From Rhododendron vialii (taxonomy: Eukaryota > Streptophyta > Magnoliopsida > Ericales > Ericaceae): DNA of 64,000 bases. The stretch lies in assembly GCF_030253575.1 (NCBI RefSeq), contig NC_080568.1:27047001-27111000 (forward strand), written 5' to 3'. The translations under genes were made by a program, and so were the position numbers. Below are positions 35,470 to 47,046 of the stretch, piece by piece (the first letter of the stretch is position 1; every line of letters starts with the position of its first letter). Under the pieces are notes generated by a model, which saw only the letters and a program-made list of their open reading frames with translations, did not search any database and was not told the DNA's origin.

Positions 35470-36090
35470 TGTACAGCTGACTAAAGTCTTAGGCCCTCAA
35501 AAGTCTCCCTATTCCTCTACCTGTCTCTTCACAAGCACACGACTCAGACGAAGTGCTCCAAAACTGCTAGATAGAACCAAGCATCACCAATGAATCCCAA
35601 ATATATTTGACATAAGTCCCAAAGGTCTTTAGACACGTCATAATGAAAAAGAAATTGATCCTCCGTCTCTTTCTGTAGTGAGAATTGAATCCAAGGCCAC
35701 TTTCCACGCCAGAAAAACTAAATTGATATCAGAAGACGTCCCCAACTTCCAAATGGTCCTCCAAGCAAAGGAATTACCTGATCCAACAACAAGAAGACAG
35801 AAAGATCCCACCAATAAACCTTTGATCATGCCTCCACCTCAACCTACCTTCCATGAGAGGCAAGGTCTCACTCCCATGAAGAAGCTCAAAGAACTGAGTC
35901 ACTAGCACGACCTCCAACTCCCAATCCTGTGATGGTCTAGTGAACAAATACAGCCAAACAAGTCCATCTGTCCATGTCATTTGGCCACGATCAAATCCGC
36001 TACAAAATCATTCTTCTTAGCCTCACTATGAAACAACTTTGAGAAGGCTATTGACTACACCAATATCGTTCAAAAATTGGCTATTGCTAC
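35470..36090 (-). pseudogene. LINE relic: zf-RVT region of ORF2
   Basis: On the minus strand one frame reads FTRPSQDWELEVVLVTQFFE and LRWRHDQRF, and another reads FAWRTIWKLGTSSDINLVFL and AWKVALDSILTTER. This is the pattern between reverse transcriptase and the zinc-binding (zf-RVT) domain in plant LINE ORF2. Frameshifts and stops break it. It lies in the G3BP leader intron, same sense as the gene. Confidence 0.7.
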
Positions 36091-38200
36091 CATATATTTC
36101 CTATTGTGGGTCGAGTACAAAAGCACGACCACAAGCTACGTGCATTGGTACTTCAGAAAAGGGTCGCACCTGTAACTCGTAACATGAACCAGCAATTGCA
36201 TGGTACTTTTGCATGCATACCTCATACATGTAACATGAACCAGTTTTTTTCTCGGATTTTACTGTATCCTAGAGGAACCCAGTATATACCCAAGTCGTAC
36301 CCCATTCAAAATAGTATTTTCTTCTAAACAGAGATGAAATTAGCTTTATGAGACTTTTTCCTATGCTTAACCTGCTTGTAAATTACTTTTTGATGTATAC
36401 CGACTTTATGTAATAACATCAAACTCTGATTTGTACCTTACTTTAGGAAATAAACTGTGCTTCATAGGTTGGATCAAAGTCAACTAAGCCATTTAACTAA
36501 TTCTTCTATTTTAATTTCTAATTGATACAGATTAGCATTCCACCAAATTACAAACAGGTTCATTTTACATGTATCCCTGCCCTACTAATTAGAGATTTAG
36601 CTACTGACGTAATTGTATCGTACAACACGTACTATATCCTTACTCATATGAATGCTGGACAATGGTGGATGGATATTTCTGTCCTATTAGTCGACCTGTG
36701 ATGACGTTATGGAATATGGACATTATCCATAAATTGTGATTATTCAAGAAGCTGAAGTTACATAAGAAGTGCCAACGAGGTTCGCATTCCAGTTCCCTTT
36801 GCAACGACAAACAGACAAGGGAGACAAGACTACAATGCAGGGGGACTTGATTGACAATACGTTCTCCCCTATTCAGGAAAGAGGTGTTCCTATCGTGCGA
36901 CAATTAACCACCTCTCCTTAGCACTTTCGTGCGACTCAAATTTTTGGGAAGTAATTGGCCTACTTATATCGTTATGTTCTTTAAGTACACAAAAACTAAC
37001 ACTATAGGCCTAATTATGTGGAGATATCCTAGTGGTATATGATCTTTACTCTAGCTTGTTATTTATCTGTTGCTCAGTTATATTCCAGCAACCCAACAAA
37101 CTCCCAGACTTGGGAGAATTCATTGTGTAATGTTTTGATTAATGTACCATGGGACGAGCAATGGAGGCGTTACACGTGAGGAGGCTGTTCACTTGAACAC
37201 CTTATATATTAGGTTTATTTGTGGTTTAGGATATACAACGACCCCCCTCATCCACAGTGTAAATAATTTTTGAGCTGCCAATTGAAAAAGGAAAATTAGA
37301 GTCCTTCCCAACATGCAATCATTGGAGCTCATTCCATTCCTACCTTCTGTAATCCGCTCGGCCAAATCCTCCTACAGAATGCCTACTACCCTCTCTTATC
37401 ATATAGAAAGGGGACAATTGTTTTTTTTCTTTTCTACAACATAAAAAGGCACTAAATGGGAGATCAATGAACTAACCGTTAGATTACATGCATTGAAATA
37501 GATATAATTGGTCGCATTGATGATCAAATAATAAAGCAGCAATCAAAGACGTACAAACTGGCTGAGAGCAACTGTAACATAATAAATGAACTTGTTTACA
37601 TACTTGTTGTGAGGAAGCTTACATTAACATATTAGAGTTCATTTCTGTTCATGGATTTCAATGAAGTTGATAGAGTTCATGTCTATTAGTGACTACTTGT
37701 GGACAAGGGATGATGTAGGGGACACTACTGTAAACCCGAGCCCGATATGTAACCTCATAGCAGTACTTCGAAACCCTAAAGAAAATTGCTCATCCCATGA
37801 ACCCAATGAAACAATGAAGGCACAAAAGCAACAAAAAAAACATGCACATGGCGTAAAGGCCGTAAATTTAAACCAAGAAAAAGCTGAAATCTAATAGAAT
37901 CTAAACCACTAGACGATACAAAACCCAAATCATAAAAGTTACTGATCTAAACCAAACCACCCATCAAATGAACAGTCTCCTCCGTGATCCCTATTATCAA
38001 AAACACCTACGCGTTAAGTGTAAGCAGCAATGGCTTAAAGTTTCGAATCCAAAAAAGAAAAAGGGAACCCAGGAAAAGTAGCTGAGAATGAAACCGATCG
38101 ATCCAATACATTGCACAGAAAAGCTATATGAAGCACATTTCCAATAGGTGAAATGAGTAGAGGGCGAGAGGAGTACCTGTTGGTGAGTGATTGTGAGTCT

Positions 38201-38202
<2 letters not shown>

Positions 38203-38244
<42 letters not shown>
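38203..38244. repeat. GA microsatellite in the G3BP leader
   Basis: An uninterrupted (GA)n run of about 42 bp lies within the presumed first exon and reads CU in the transcript. It should vary in length between individuals. Confidence 0.9.
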
Positions 38245-38249
<5 letters not shown>

Positions 38250-38376
38250 CTGACGATGGAGAGGAAGAGTGTGAGGGCACGAAGAGAAGAGAAGATGAAC
38301 AAGGACGAGAGCAGAGATACGCAAGTTTATGTTTGTGACTTCTTGTTGCTCTGTTTTTCTGTGTATTAAGTTATTT

Positions 38377-38389
38377 TTTTAAATATAGG
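38377..38389 (-). promoter_or_regulatory. Candidate TATA box of G3BP
   Basis: On the minus strand CCTATATTTAAAA lies about 30 bp upstream of the presumed leader exon. Only about 30 bp further upstream begins the Tourist-like element at 38420. Confidence 0.35.
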
Positions 38390-38419
38390 ACTTAAAAATA
38401 ATGGGAGTAAGGCCCGTAA

Positions 38420-39217
38420 GGCCATCCACAGAGGCATAATTAAAAATTGACACATCAGTTTTTAATTATCCATTTAAGAGGTTGCTAAGTTTAACAATGT
38501 TGAGATCCACAATGGTCACTTGTCCATAACTAAAATAAGGGATACACTACAATTTCACTTTCTCTCCCCTTATGTTTTGCACCATTGATCACTTCCCTCC
38601 ATTACACTTTTTTTTTGACAAAAATATATCAATTTTCTCCTTTAATTTTGGGAAAAAAATTGGTGACTTCCTTCCATAATATTATGAATTTGAAAAAAAA
38701 TCATGTACTCAAAAAAAATAGATGTGTTCTTGAATTTGTAAAAAAATGTAAGGTTCTTTATGTACTCAATCACAAGAAGAGGAACGAAAAAATAATAAAA
38801 TAAAAATGAAAAAAAAAAGTGAAAAACCTTAATGCGGCGACAAATGTTTTCCACCATTGATCACTTCCCTCCATTACGTTTTTTTTTTTGCAAAAATATA
38901 TCGATTTTCTCCCTTAATTTTGGAGAAAAAATTGGTGACTTCCTTCCCTCGTATTATGAATTTGGAAAAAAAAATCATGTACTCAAAAAAAAAAAACAAA
39001 TGTGTTCTTGAATTTGTAAAAGAATGCAAGGTTCTTCATATACTCTACCACAAGGAGAGGAGCGAAAATGGTTGCTAGTTTTGGTTATCCAAAGCCCAAA
39101 ATTTGATTATTTCTAAGAATGTTGTTAAGTTTGATTATACCATTGTGAGCTATCTTTTACCCAAATATTGTTAACTTTAAAAATAATTTGCTTTTGATTA
39201 TGCCACTGTGGATAGCC
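38420..39217. mobile_element. Tourist-like MITE with internal tandem duplication
   Basis: The ends are GGCCATCCACAGAGGCATAAT and the inverted GGCTATCCACAGTGGCATAAT (each over 20 bp in full), flanked by identical 3-bp TAA duplications (38417-38419, 39218-39220), as for PIF/Harbinger elements. Inside, about 225 bp (TGATCACTTCCCTCCATTAC onward) is repeated at 38585 and 38856, a period of about 271 bp. It lies within about 70 bp of the presumed G3BP start site. Confidence 0.85.
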
Positions 39218-39265
39218 TAAAAACCCATTCCAGAAAACAAATAAGAACTTATTTTTTGTCCAATA

Positions 39266-39978
39266 ATAAGAGTTGTTCCAAAAAAATAAGAAGGTGGTAC
39301 TTATTTTTTCAGAATTTACATAGGTACCAATGAGCGCCGGGGAGGGAAATCGTAGCGACGGCCTCACCGAGCCGTCTCCGGCTACCGGACGGCCAATCCG
39401 AGCCGTCCAAAAATTCTATAAAAAAAAATTGAGGGGGCTTGCTTGGGAATCAACGGCATCCGAGGTGTGTAGGGTGCTTGATCCGAGCACCCCTTTTTCA
39501 TGTAGGGTGCTTGATCATATATACATGGAAAATGGGTGCTCGGATCAAGCACCCTACACATCTCAGATGCCGTTGATTCTCACATTGGCCCCCTCGTTTT
39601 TTTTTTTAGAATTTTTGGACGGCTCGGATCGGCCGTCTGGTGGCCGGAGACGGCCCGGCATGGCCGCCGGTACGATTTTCCTCTGCCGGCGCCCATTATC
39701 ATAGTAACAGTCTTATTTTTTGTATAAAGCAACTTCAAACTCAAAAATTATGTGTTTACGCAAATAATTTTCTTATCATTATGGATCTTGTTTGATAGAT
39801 CTCATTGAGATCTTTAATACAGTGCAAAAAAAATTGAATTTTTTTTTCATTTACATTATTTTTGAGTTTGAAAATATGAAAGAGATTTTTTATCTGAGTT
39901 TTATGAAATGACCCTTCTTATTTTTTGAATGACAAGTGGCAAAATAAGTACTTATTTTTTAAGAAGGTTTTCGGAACG
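39266..39978 (+). mobile_element. AT-rich MITE, copy B, split by the foldback element
   Basis: The left piece (GTTCCAAAAAAATAAGAAGG, GGTACTTATTTTTT) pairs with the inverted right end (39940-39978, AAATAAGTACTTATTTTTTA and AAGAAGG). The interior matches copy A at 14335-14556 in reverse. The foldback at 39329-39697 sits near the left end, as a nested insertion. Confidence 0.6.
39329..39697. mobile_element. GC-rich foldback element
   Basis: The two arms of about 180 bp are inverted copies: ATGAGCGCCGG, GCCGTCTCCGGC, CGAGCCGTCCAAAAATTCTA and GTAGGGTGCTTGATCCGAG on the left reappear reversed on the right, with a short centre near 39512. No ORF is conserved. Confidence 0.85.
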
Positions 39979-40210
39979 GAGTATAAGTCTAGGAAAAAAT
40001 AAACTATTTTTTTAAATTAAAGATGATGTATTATGAGAGAATGAACTATGACGTGAAGAGAAAATTTTTAAAGAAAATAACTTATTTTTTAAATTAAATA
40101 TGATATATTGTAAGAGAATGACCTATTTTGTGAAAAGAAAAATAAGTACTTGAAAAAAAAAGAATTTTAACGGAATGGGGCTTAAGGGACGTGAAAGACC
40201 ATATTCTATT

Positions 40211-40744
40211 TAAGGTTGCAAATGAGCCGAGCCGAGCTTTACGGTGTTCAAGCTTGTTTATTAAGTTTTTATCGAACATGAGCTCAGTGAAAACTTAACG
40301 AGTTGAGCTCGAGCCAAGCAAGTCTTGGCTTGACTCGAGTTCGAACTTCTTCACGAGCCGTAACTAACCAACGAAAAATGTATATATATATTCTCGCATA
40401 TGCTTAATAAAACTAAAAATATTTTGATTGTGAAGGTATATATCTTCCATTTTCCTATGAAGCGGGGGTGTACTGATGTGTGTGCGCTCTCGCTTCCTTT
40501 GGTTGACTAGAAAGTGAAAACGGAAAGAACAAATTATGAAATAACAAATAAAAATCCTAAACTTAAGTATATATATCCCGGCTCGCGAGCCGACTCGAGC
40601 TGAGCTTATCCTAGCTCAAGCTCTGTTCATTTACAAAACAAGCTGAAAAAATCGGCTCGAACTCGTTCATTTAAGTTTCGAGCTGAGCCTGAACGAGCCA
40701 CTAACAAGCCGAGCTGCGAGCGACTCGGTTCGTTTGCAGCCCTA
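40211..40744 (-). mobile_element. hAT-type non-autonomous element, copy 2
   Basis: The ends are TAAGGTTGCAAATGAGCCGAG-like on the left and, inverted on the right, TAGGGCTGCAAACGAACC. The 8-bp duplications are ATTCTATT (40203-40210) and ATTCCATT (40745-40752), 7 of 8 identical. The interior (TATATATTCTCGCATATGC) is the reverse of copy 1. Confidence 0.88.
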
Positions 40745-40932
40745 ATTCCATTTGTATGTTTATTGACATAATTTTTTTTTCAAATTTGCAAATCAAATAT
40801 GGCATTTAAAAAAAAGTTAAAGCTAAAAAGAAAACAACAAAAGTTAAGGAAAAGTTAATGGATCAAGTAGCCAGCAACTTAATTAAGGTAGTAATATTTG
40901 GGCAAACTTTTTTAAGGTCTTTTTGCAATTTT

Positions 40933-42010
40933 TTAATCGGTCTTGCTATTGTTAGCTCACTAGACTAGCGATAAGCATACTAAAAGATAAAAAATATATA
41001 TATTTTTGTGTACCTTTTACACAATTTAATACACATTCACACACTTAGTATTGCCACTTGGATTATTTTTTGTTTATTAGTAAGCAAAAAGACCGAAAAC
41101 TCACACTCCTTTGATGGTAAAAGACTAGTGGTTTGGCTTAATAAGTCACTTGGATTATTTTTTTGTTTATTAATAGAATAAAATACGGATTACCTCCCTA
41201 TCAGTATTTGGAGTTTTTGTACATCACCTCCCTAACATTTTGAAATAGCCAATTCACCTCATCGTGGTTTCGGACTAAAGTGCCAAGTTAACACCGTTAA
41301 CGGAAATTGATAAAATGACTATAATACCTTGTCTTTTTTAGAGAGGATATGTAATAGTAGTAGATCAAACACTCTCAATTAATGGAAAAAACTGAAAACT
41401 CACACTCCTTCAATGGTAAAAGAGGGATGATACATACACTATCATTCATCCATTACACCATCCACTATATTTTTTGTGGAGCTCACCTCGAATTCCAAAA
41501 AAATATAGAAAAATATCCATAAATTTTAGAATAATATTTTATAAAACCCTGTAAAAAAATTAACTCAAAAAAAATTGAAAACCAAGATGAGGTGCAAAAA
41601 CTCATTATTTCGATTCAACAGCAACACAAACGAACAAGTTACCGTTTAAAATTATAAACCCACATTAGAAAAAACCTCCAATAAATCTTTTATATGCTCA
41701 CCTTCATCACGATTTCCGTAGCGACGGCGACATCAAAAACGATCTCTTCAGTGACATCAAAAACGATCTCTCCAGTACTGAGACGTCCTCTGCGACTAAG
41801 AGATGTAAGCGTCATCCCGCTAGAGCCGGCGCTTTTTGTAGATTATTGCTTCTTCATGATTTCTTCATGATGAGAAGAATCTAAAAAGTAAAACGATCTT
41901 GCTGTTGTCAGCCCAATGGGCTAACGATAAGAACATTAGAAGATAAAAAAATACGTATTTCTGTGTACTTTTTACACATTTTAATATACATTCACACTCT
42001 TACTATTGTC
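40933..42010. repeat. Two direct copies of an interspersed repeat
   Basis: CTTGCTATTGTTAGC...AGATAAAAAATA...TTTTACACAATTTAATACAC at 40940-41060 recurs at about 41895-42010 (CTTGCTGTTGTCAGC...). The second copy lies inside the MULE. Confidence 0.65.
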
Positions 42011-42833
42011 AGCCCAATGGGTTGATTTTAGAATTTTCCAAAGTAAAAAATTACATTCAAAACCTATTTTATGAATAAAGACAAAAATAAGCCAATAATT
42101 CAATTTTTTATTTTTATTAAAAAAATTGGGTTCTGATAATAATTTTATACTTTTTAGATTTCTTTTGTTATGACGAAGTAATAATCCACAAAAATTTGAC
42201 GAAACACTAACAAATGCGAAAAAAATTTGAATAAAGACAAAAAAAAAGCCATTTGGTTTATTACGCCGAACATAAATTTCTTTAAATGTCCTTGGCATAC
42301 AAATTGGTAAAATCAATTATATTTTGACAGAAATCTACATATCGTGTACATGACACCCACCAAACAAAACCCAGTAGCTTGCCGGCATGCTTCGAATTTG
42401 TCAAGAATTCGATTTTAAAATTGACATTGAAAACGATGACTCCCAGTCTCCCACTGCTTTTCATAGAAATAGGTTTGGAAAGTTTAATCTTAATTGTGGG
42501 GTTGTCTAGACGAAGAGAAAGTTAATCTCAATTTTTTTTACGTCACCAGTGCTGGAGGGTTGCTGTTTGTTGATTCATTTCGTTTGGGGAAGATGAAGAA
42601 AAAGGGTAGTGTTGTCTTCTTACATACAAATTTAACTTTATTTAATCTTATTTTTCATTCCAACTCTCATAATTGGCATGTGTAGCACACCTTCCGTTAG
42701 TTTGGAAGAAAGAAAAATATCTCGGTTGTACTTTAGTCCCAAATTACAAGGAGATGAGTTTGGTCATTTCAAAAAGTCAGGAAGGTGATGTGCCAAAGTC
42801 TCAAATCACAGGAAGGTAATCTGTATTTTGTCC
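41176..42833. mobile_element. Non-autonomous Mutator-like element (TIR-MULE)
   Basis: Inverted ends of about 105 bp: left AAAATACGGATTACCTCCCT, right (inverted) AAAATACAGATTACCTTCCT, matching on through TACATCACCT, TTTTGAAAT and GGACTAAAGT. They are flanked by 9-bp duplications TTATTAATA (41167-41175) and TTATTATTA (42834-42842), 8 of 9 identical; long ends plus 9 bp is the Mutator signature. There is no transposase. The interior, for example the GC-richer 41700-41840, may be captured host sequence. Confidence 0.85.
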
Positions 42834-42996
42834 TTATTATTATTTTATTTGTTTTTGTATTTGATAGGTTTGCATCGAATTTGAATTTGGTTCATAATTC
42901 TATACTTTTTCTGATTTTTCTTGACGAACCGAAATTATAATTCACTTGACCAATTTTTTTGGGGTGGGTGTACTAGGTTAACAGTTTTTTTTTAAC

Positions 42997-43214
42997 AAAA
43001 GTGCTACACACACAACAGTTATGTAAAACACAACACACAACCAATCTCTAGCTGTTCATTGCTGTAATAAATGGTCAGGATTCGTTCAAACTGTTCCCCA
43101 TAAAAGTTAAACTTTTCCTTGGAAGAGTTTTTTTTTAAATCTAGACCGTCCAAATACATCTGGACGGTCAAAATTACGCACACATCCAACACAACGGTTG
43201 TGCTGGTAGCATTT
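42997..43214. mobile_element. Small MITE
   Basis: AAAAGTGCTACACACACAAC at the left matches the inverted right end AAAAATGCTACCAGCACAAC. An inner pair, AGACCGTCC/TGGACGGTC, lies near 43150. Confidence 0.65.
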
Positions 43215-43397
43215 TTGTTTTTTTGAAAGGCTAGTATAACAGTTTGATTCCCTCTTTTTCGGTGGATATTTTCTCAACCTCTTTAATGGGCTTCATGGTC
43301 TAAACTGGGCCTTTTTGGCCCAACTATCCACAAAGTTTGTCCTTACAAAAGTAGTTGGAAGAGTTCCTCTCTGATGATAACTAGGTTATTGTCCAGG

Positions 43398-43673
43398 GTT
43401 TTATTTTTTTCAATTGATAAAAAGAGATCATTTATATCATATATGAAATACAAAGTACAAAGTTGGGACATTACATTAATTGCGAGAGTCCACGAGACCA
43501 ACCAAGCCTACAAATTCAACCAATACAAGAAATAAGCTTATAATGGGATAGAAGCAAAGAAGTAATGAAAAGCCTGTTAAGAGGAACACCTATACGCAGG
43601 TAGAGAGATTCGAACTACTAACATCTTAATGAGATCCAAAAGTCCTGACCAATTGAGCTAGCCCCAATTGGTT
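43398..43673 (-). mobile_element. tRNA-derived SINE with target-site duplication
   Basis: On the minus strand: GGGGCTAGCTCAATTGGTC (A box TAGCTCAATTGG), AGTTCGAATCTCTC (B box), CTACCTGCGTATAG, and a tail ...CAATTG then poly-A-like T/A. Flanks GGTTATTGTCCAG (43385-43397) and GGTTATTGTCTAG (43674-43686) are 12 of 13 identical. Confidence 0.88.
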
Positions 43674-43975
43674 GGTTATTGTCTAGTTTTATATTCAACT
43701 TCTCAATTGGTCATTTTAAAAAAGGAATAAACTTCTCAATCGGTCAATTTAAAATAAAAAAAATAAAAAAAGCTTCTCAATTGGGTCACATTGGAAAATA
43801 CAGCGCCAAAAATTACGATAAGCATTTGCCCGTTTCTTTTTGAAAATTGATTTTGGCACTCCAATTTTAGCCACTGGCACTCCATTCATTGTGTCTTGAC
43901 CTTGTGAGATTACAAAACAAAAAATGAAGTGTCAAAATCACATTCTTTTTTTTTTCTTCCCAAAAGGATAACTAG

Positions 43976-44140
43976 TATCATTGATAATCATCGAAAAAAT
44001 AAACAAAGAGCACATCCATCCTTTAACAAATACGTGGATAGCCACAACGCGTATCATTGATAATCATCGAAAAAACAAACAAAGAGCACATCTATCCAAA
44101 GAGCACATCCATCATTTAACAAAGACGTGGACAACCACAA
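43976..44140. repeat. Short tandem duplication
   Basis: ATCATTGATAATCATCGAAA and AAACAAAGAGCACATC occur twice about 77 bp apart. Confidence 0.75.
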
Positions 44141-44239
44141 TGACGAAAAGGATTCCCAAGTAAAAACGCATTTCCTCCAAAACTCTTACAAACCAAGCAA
44201 TGAATCCGTTACCAACACGCCTAACAAAACTAAATTCAC

Positions 44240-44775
44240 ACATTGACCTGGCAGTTTTGACCAACGGTGTGGTCGATGTGGCGATTTTGGAAGCGTGGGT
44301 AACCAGCGTGGCCTCCTGCCAAGTTCACTATTGGGTGTCTCAGTTATCGCCTAACAGTTTGGTCGAGCGCTCTCTACAGTTTCTGGGGTCCTCATCTTCG
44401 GCTTGTTTTCTCCAGTGGTGTTGGCTTGTGGTGGCCAGGTTGTTTTCTAAAGGTGGCGGTCCAATGGTGCTGGTGGTGGGCTGTCTGTTTTTGGTGGCGG
44501 TGGTGGGTGGATGGCGTTGAACTGAATCTGTATAGAAGATTAGGGTTAGATTAAGGGTTTTCTTGAGCTGAGACTAGCTCACTTTGTTGGGTCTAGTCTT
44601 TTTTTTTTTGTGCATGTTTATTGTTTGATCTAAGCATTTTAGGCTCACAAATGTTATGGGCTTGTCTCTTTAGATGTATTCGAGCTTTGTCCCAACTGAC
44701 CGTATTTGTAACATTTGGTTGGAATTCCCTTATTTTTTTTATTAATAAAATATTACTTTTGTCGATAAAAAAAAG
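44240..44775 (+). mobile_element. Probable LINE 3' end
   Basis: A GT-rich stretch (GTGGTGTTGGCTTGTGGTGG...) followed by TTATTAATAAAATATTAC and a poly-A-like tail after GTCGATAAAAAAAA resembles plant LINE 3' regions. No domain is recognisable. Confidence 0.4.
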
Positions 44776-44913
44776 GGTAAAGAGAACGAGCTTTTTTTTT
44801 TCCTTTGGTCAAACTGAAATTTAGAGAGAAGGAATTTGATTTAAGGGCTGAGATTCAATTAGCATAGTTTGCAACAGAGGATGGAAACGTAATGTTGGAA
44901 TAGAGGATCCCAC

Positions 44914-44915
<2 letters not shown>

Positions 44916-44971
<56 letters not shown>
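44916..44971. repeat. GA microsatellite
   Basis: About 56 bp of (GA)n, the longest in the window. Confidence 0.95.
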
Positions 44972-44975
<4 letters not shown>

Positions 44976-45620
44976 AAGCCAGAAGGACTGGAGTTTACTT
45001 TCTGCGCATACAATTGGCACTGTCATTGATGGAGAGATAGCAATGCATTTAACATTGCTTTCATCACGGCTATCCACCAGTACTTTATTGTTTCCTCCTC
45101 TCCTTTGGTTTCCCTTTTTCTATTTCTCGGGGGGGGGCCTGTGGCCTCTGCCAGGAATCAGAATGCAGCAAAAAAATGTGTAAGAAAAATTACTCCATCA
45201 TCAGACTCCAGAGAAAAAAAGAACAAAAAGAGCAAATCAATAGAGAAGAGAGAGTAAGTGAGCTTCTTCCTTCTGTCCATTGGGACGACTAATTGGTCAG
45301 TCTCAAGTATTGGATGCACATATATTACTGCCTCTTTCTCCTTTCTTTCTTTTTTTTATTTTTTTATTTTTAAAGCATCCGGACCAGCTTAGCCAGCCGC
45401 ATCTCGAATAATTGTGGAGACCAATCCACTGTGCACTCGTGAAAAGCTCTGCACGCGCTGGTTTCCGAAAGAATTGATATCACCTGCAAAAGATTTCGGA
45501 CGTAAAACCTTAAAAGAATAAGCTCTACACCTGATCGGCTCCATGATTCCTCCCAACTCTCTAGAGCATTGACGACCAAGTCAACCCTTACACGTTAAAC
45601 CACCCTCGGGGGGTCCTGTA

Positions 45621-45782
45621 ATGCACTACGTCAGCTGTCCATCTCAGCTATCGACGGTTTGAATTTTTAAAAATAACTCTTCCAAAGAAAAGTATTCTCT
45701 CCTCTGAAAAAGTATCTGGACCATTAAAAACACTTTTGGACGACTAAAAACTGTGCCTTGCAGCCCGGTAGTAGTAGTGCAT
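45621..45782. mobile_element. Possible small MITE
   Basis: ATGCACTACGTCAGCTG and the inverted GCATGCACTACTACTAC could be its ends; the shared part is only about 9 bp. Confidence 0.3.
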
Positions 45783-47046
45783 GCCTGCGCTACATGGCCG
45801 GTGGTCTTCCCTGCCCTCCTCTCTCTCTCTCTCCATGATTCCTCCCATCATTTCTATTACTCCTACGACTGATAGTATTTTGACAGTAAAAAAATAAGGT
45901 ATCTCTCCCAACTGATAGTAGTACTACTATATTATGATTAATTATTGATGATGATGATAATGATAGCTCAATGGGGATAGTAGTTGGTGACGGTGATAGT
46001 CCTTTGTCAGATGAATGTGTCCCCACCCTCTCTCTCTCTCTCTCTAAAATACTTACTCCATTGGACAGCAGGGGTGCATTCAATCGTCTTGATTACAGTA
46101 CAATGGAGTAATTGCTTCTGCGTTCAATCATCTATGCATGATAACACCACATACGGTTCATTTTGGAGATTTCGCTGGTTGATTAATTCTGCCATGGTTA
46201 CTTGGTTAGGCTTCATTCTTGTAATGAACTTTTTTGTTAGTTTCTTCTCTCTTTCGTGTGTTTTCTTAGTATTTTTTTGAAATTTTATTATATTTGCTTT
46301 TTGAATTTTTTTTTGAATTAATCATCTGTCTCGACGAAGGGGAGGAGAGGTTAAAAAGTAAAAAATTATGACTAGAAGAAAAAAAAATAGTTCACTAAAG
46401 ATGAATAAAATAAGAAACAGTTGTCTTTTTTTGTCTGTAGTATCGTTTTATATAAACTTTTTTCAACACAGGCACACATTTTTTATACTACTTTTTTGAT
46501 TCTTCTTCGCAATAAAAAGCTCAACAAAAAGTTACTACGATAAGTCAAAGAATACCGAAAAAAGTTTTAGACAAAAAGCTTACAAAAATGCACCCTTATT
46601 GTTGGGAGTTTATAAATGTTTTAAATAATGGTAGCGATCGTGATACTTATGGGGAGCATATATAGTAGCGGGAATCAATCGGTTATATATATTGGTAAAT
46701 TTGTGAACATGGGTCGATCTGATCAACCGTAATAGTTGAGTATCGGTTGTGAGTCATACTTGATCGACTTGTCCGCACAACCCCGCACAACGTCTTTGGC
46801 TCTAGGGATGGGGGCCATCCCACAATTTTTCTTGGAGGAGGGTTGATTTGCCTGAATTAATTGTAAGTTAAGACAACAAAATGAAATTTTCGTATACTTT
46901 CCTTAAAAAAAAAAAAAAAAATCCAACAAACAGAATAAAATCACTTCAACCAGAAGCCTGACTTCCATCCATATTGAATACTTGTTCCAGTATATGCCCA
47001 TCCATAATATTGAAGTTTGACATGATTTATGTTTTGGATATGCTAG

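Larger units (their letters stand above)
34640..38355 (-). other. Inferred noncoding first exon and leader intron of G3BP
   Basis: A leader exon at about 38177-38350 fits: it has a CT-rich repeat in the transcript sense, ends CAACAG before GTACTC (donor at 38176), and has a TATA-like CCTATATTTAAAA at 38377-38389. The intron would run to TTTTCAG at 34644, about 3.5 kb. It holds a LINE relic (35470-36090) and no other gene that I can see. The acceptor is clear; the donor and start site are inferred. Confidence 0.5.

Noticed and set aside
38124..38369. Several Arg-Glu or Ser-Leu repeat frames
   Set aside because: They are frames of the GA microsatellite in the G3BP leader; no start, splice or homology supports them.
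39330..39704. 124-aa plus-strand frame
   Set aside because: It lies wholly inside the palindromic foldback element and has no partner in other copies or known families.
44200..44520. 106-aa frame with hydrophobic end
   Set aside because: It lies in GT-rich sequence that looks like a LINE 3' region; no domain is seen.
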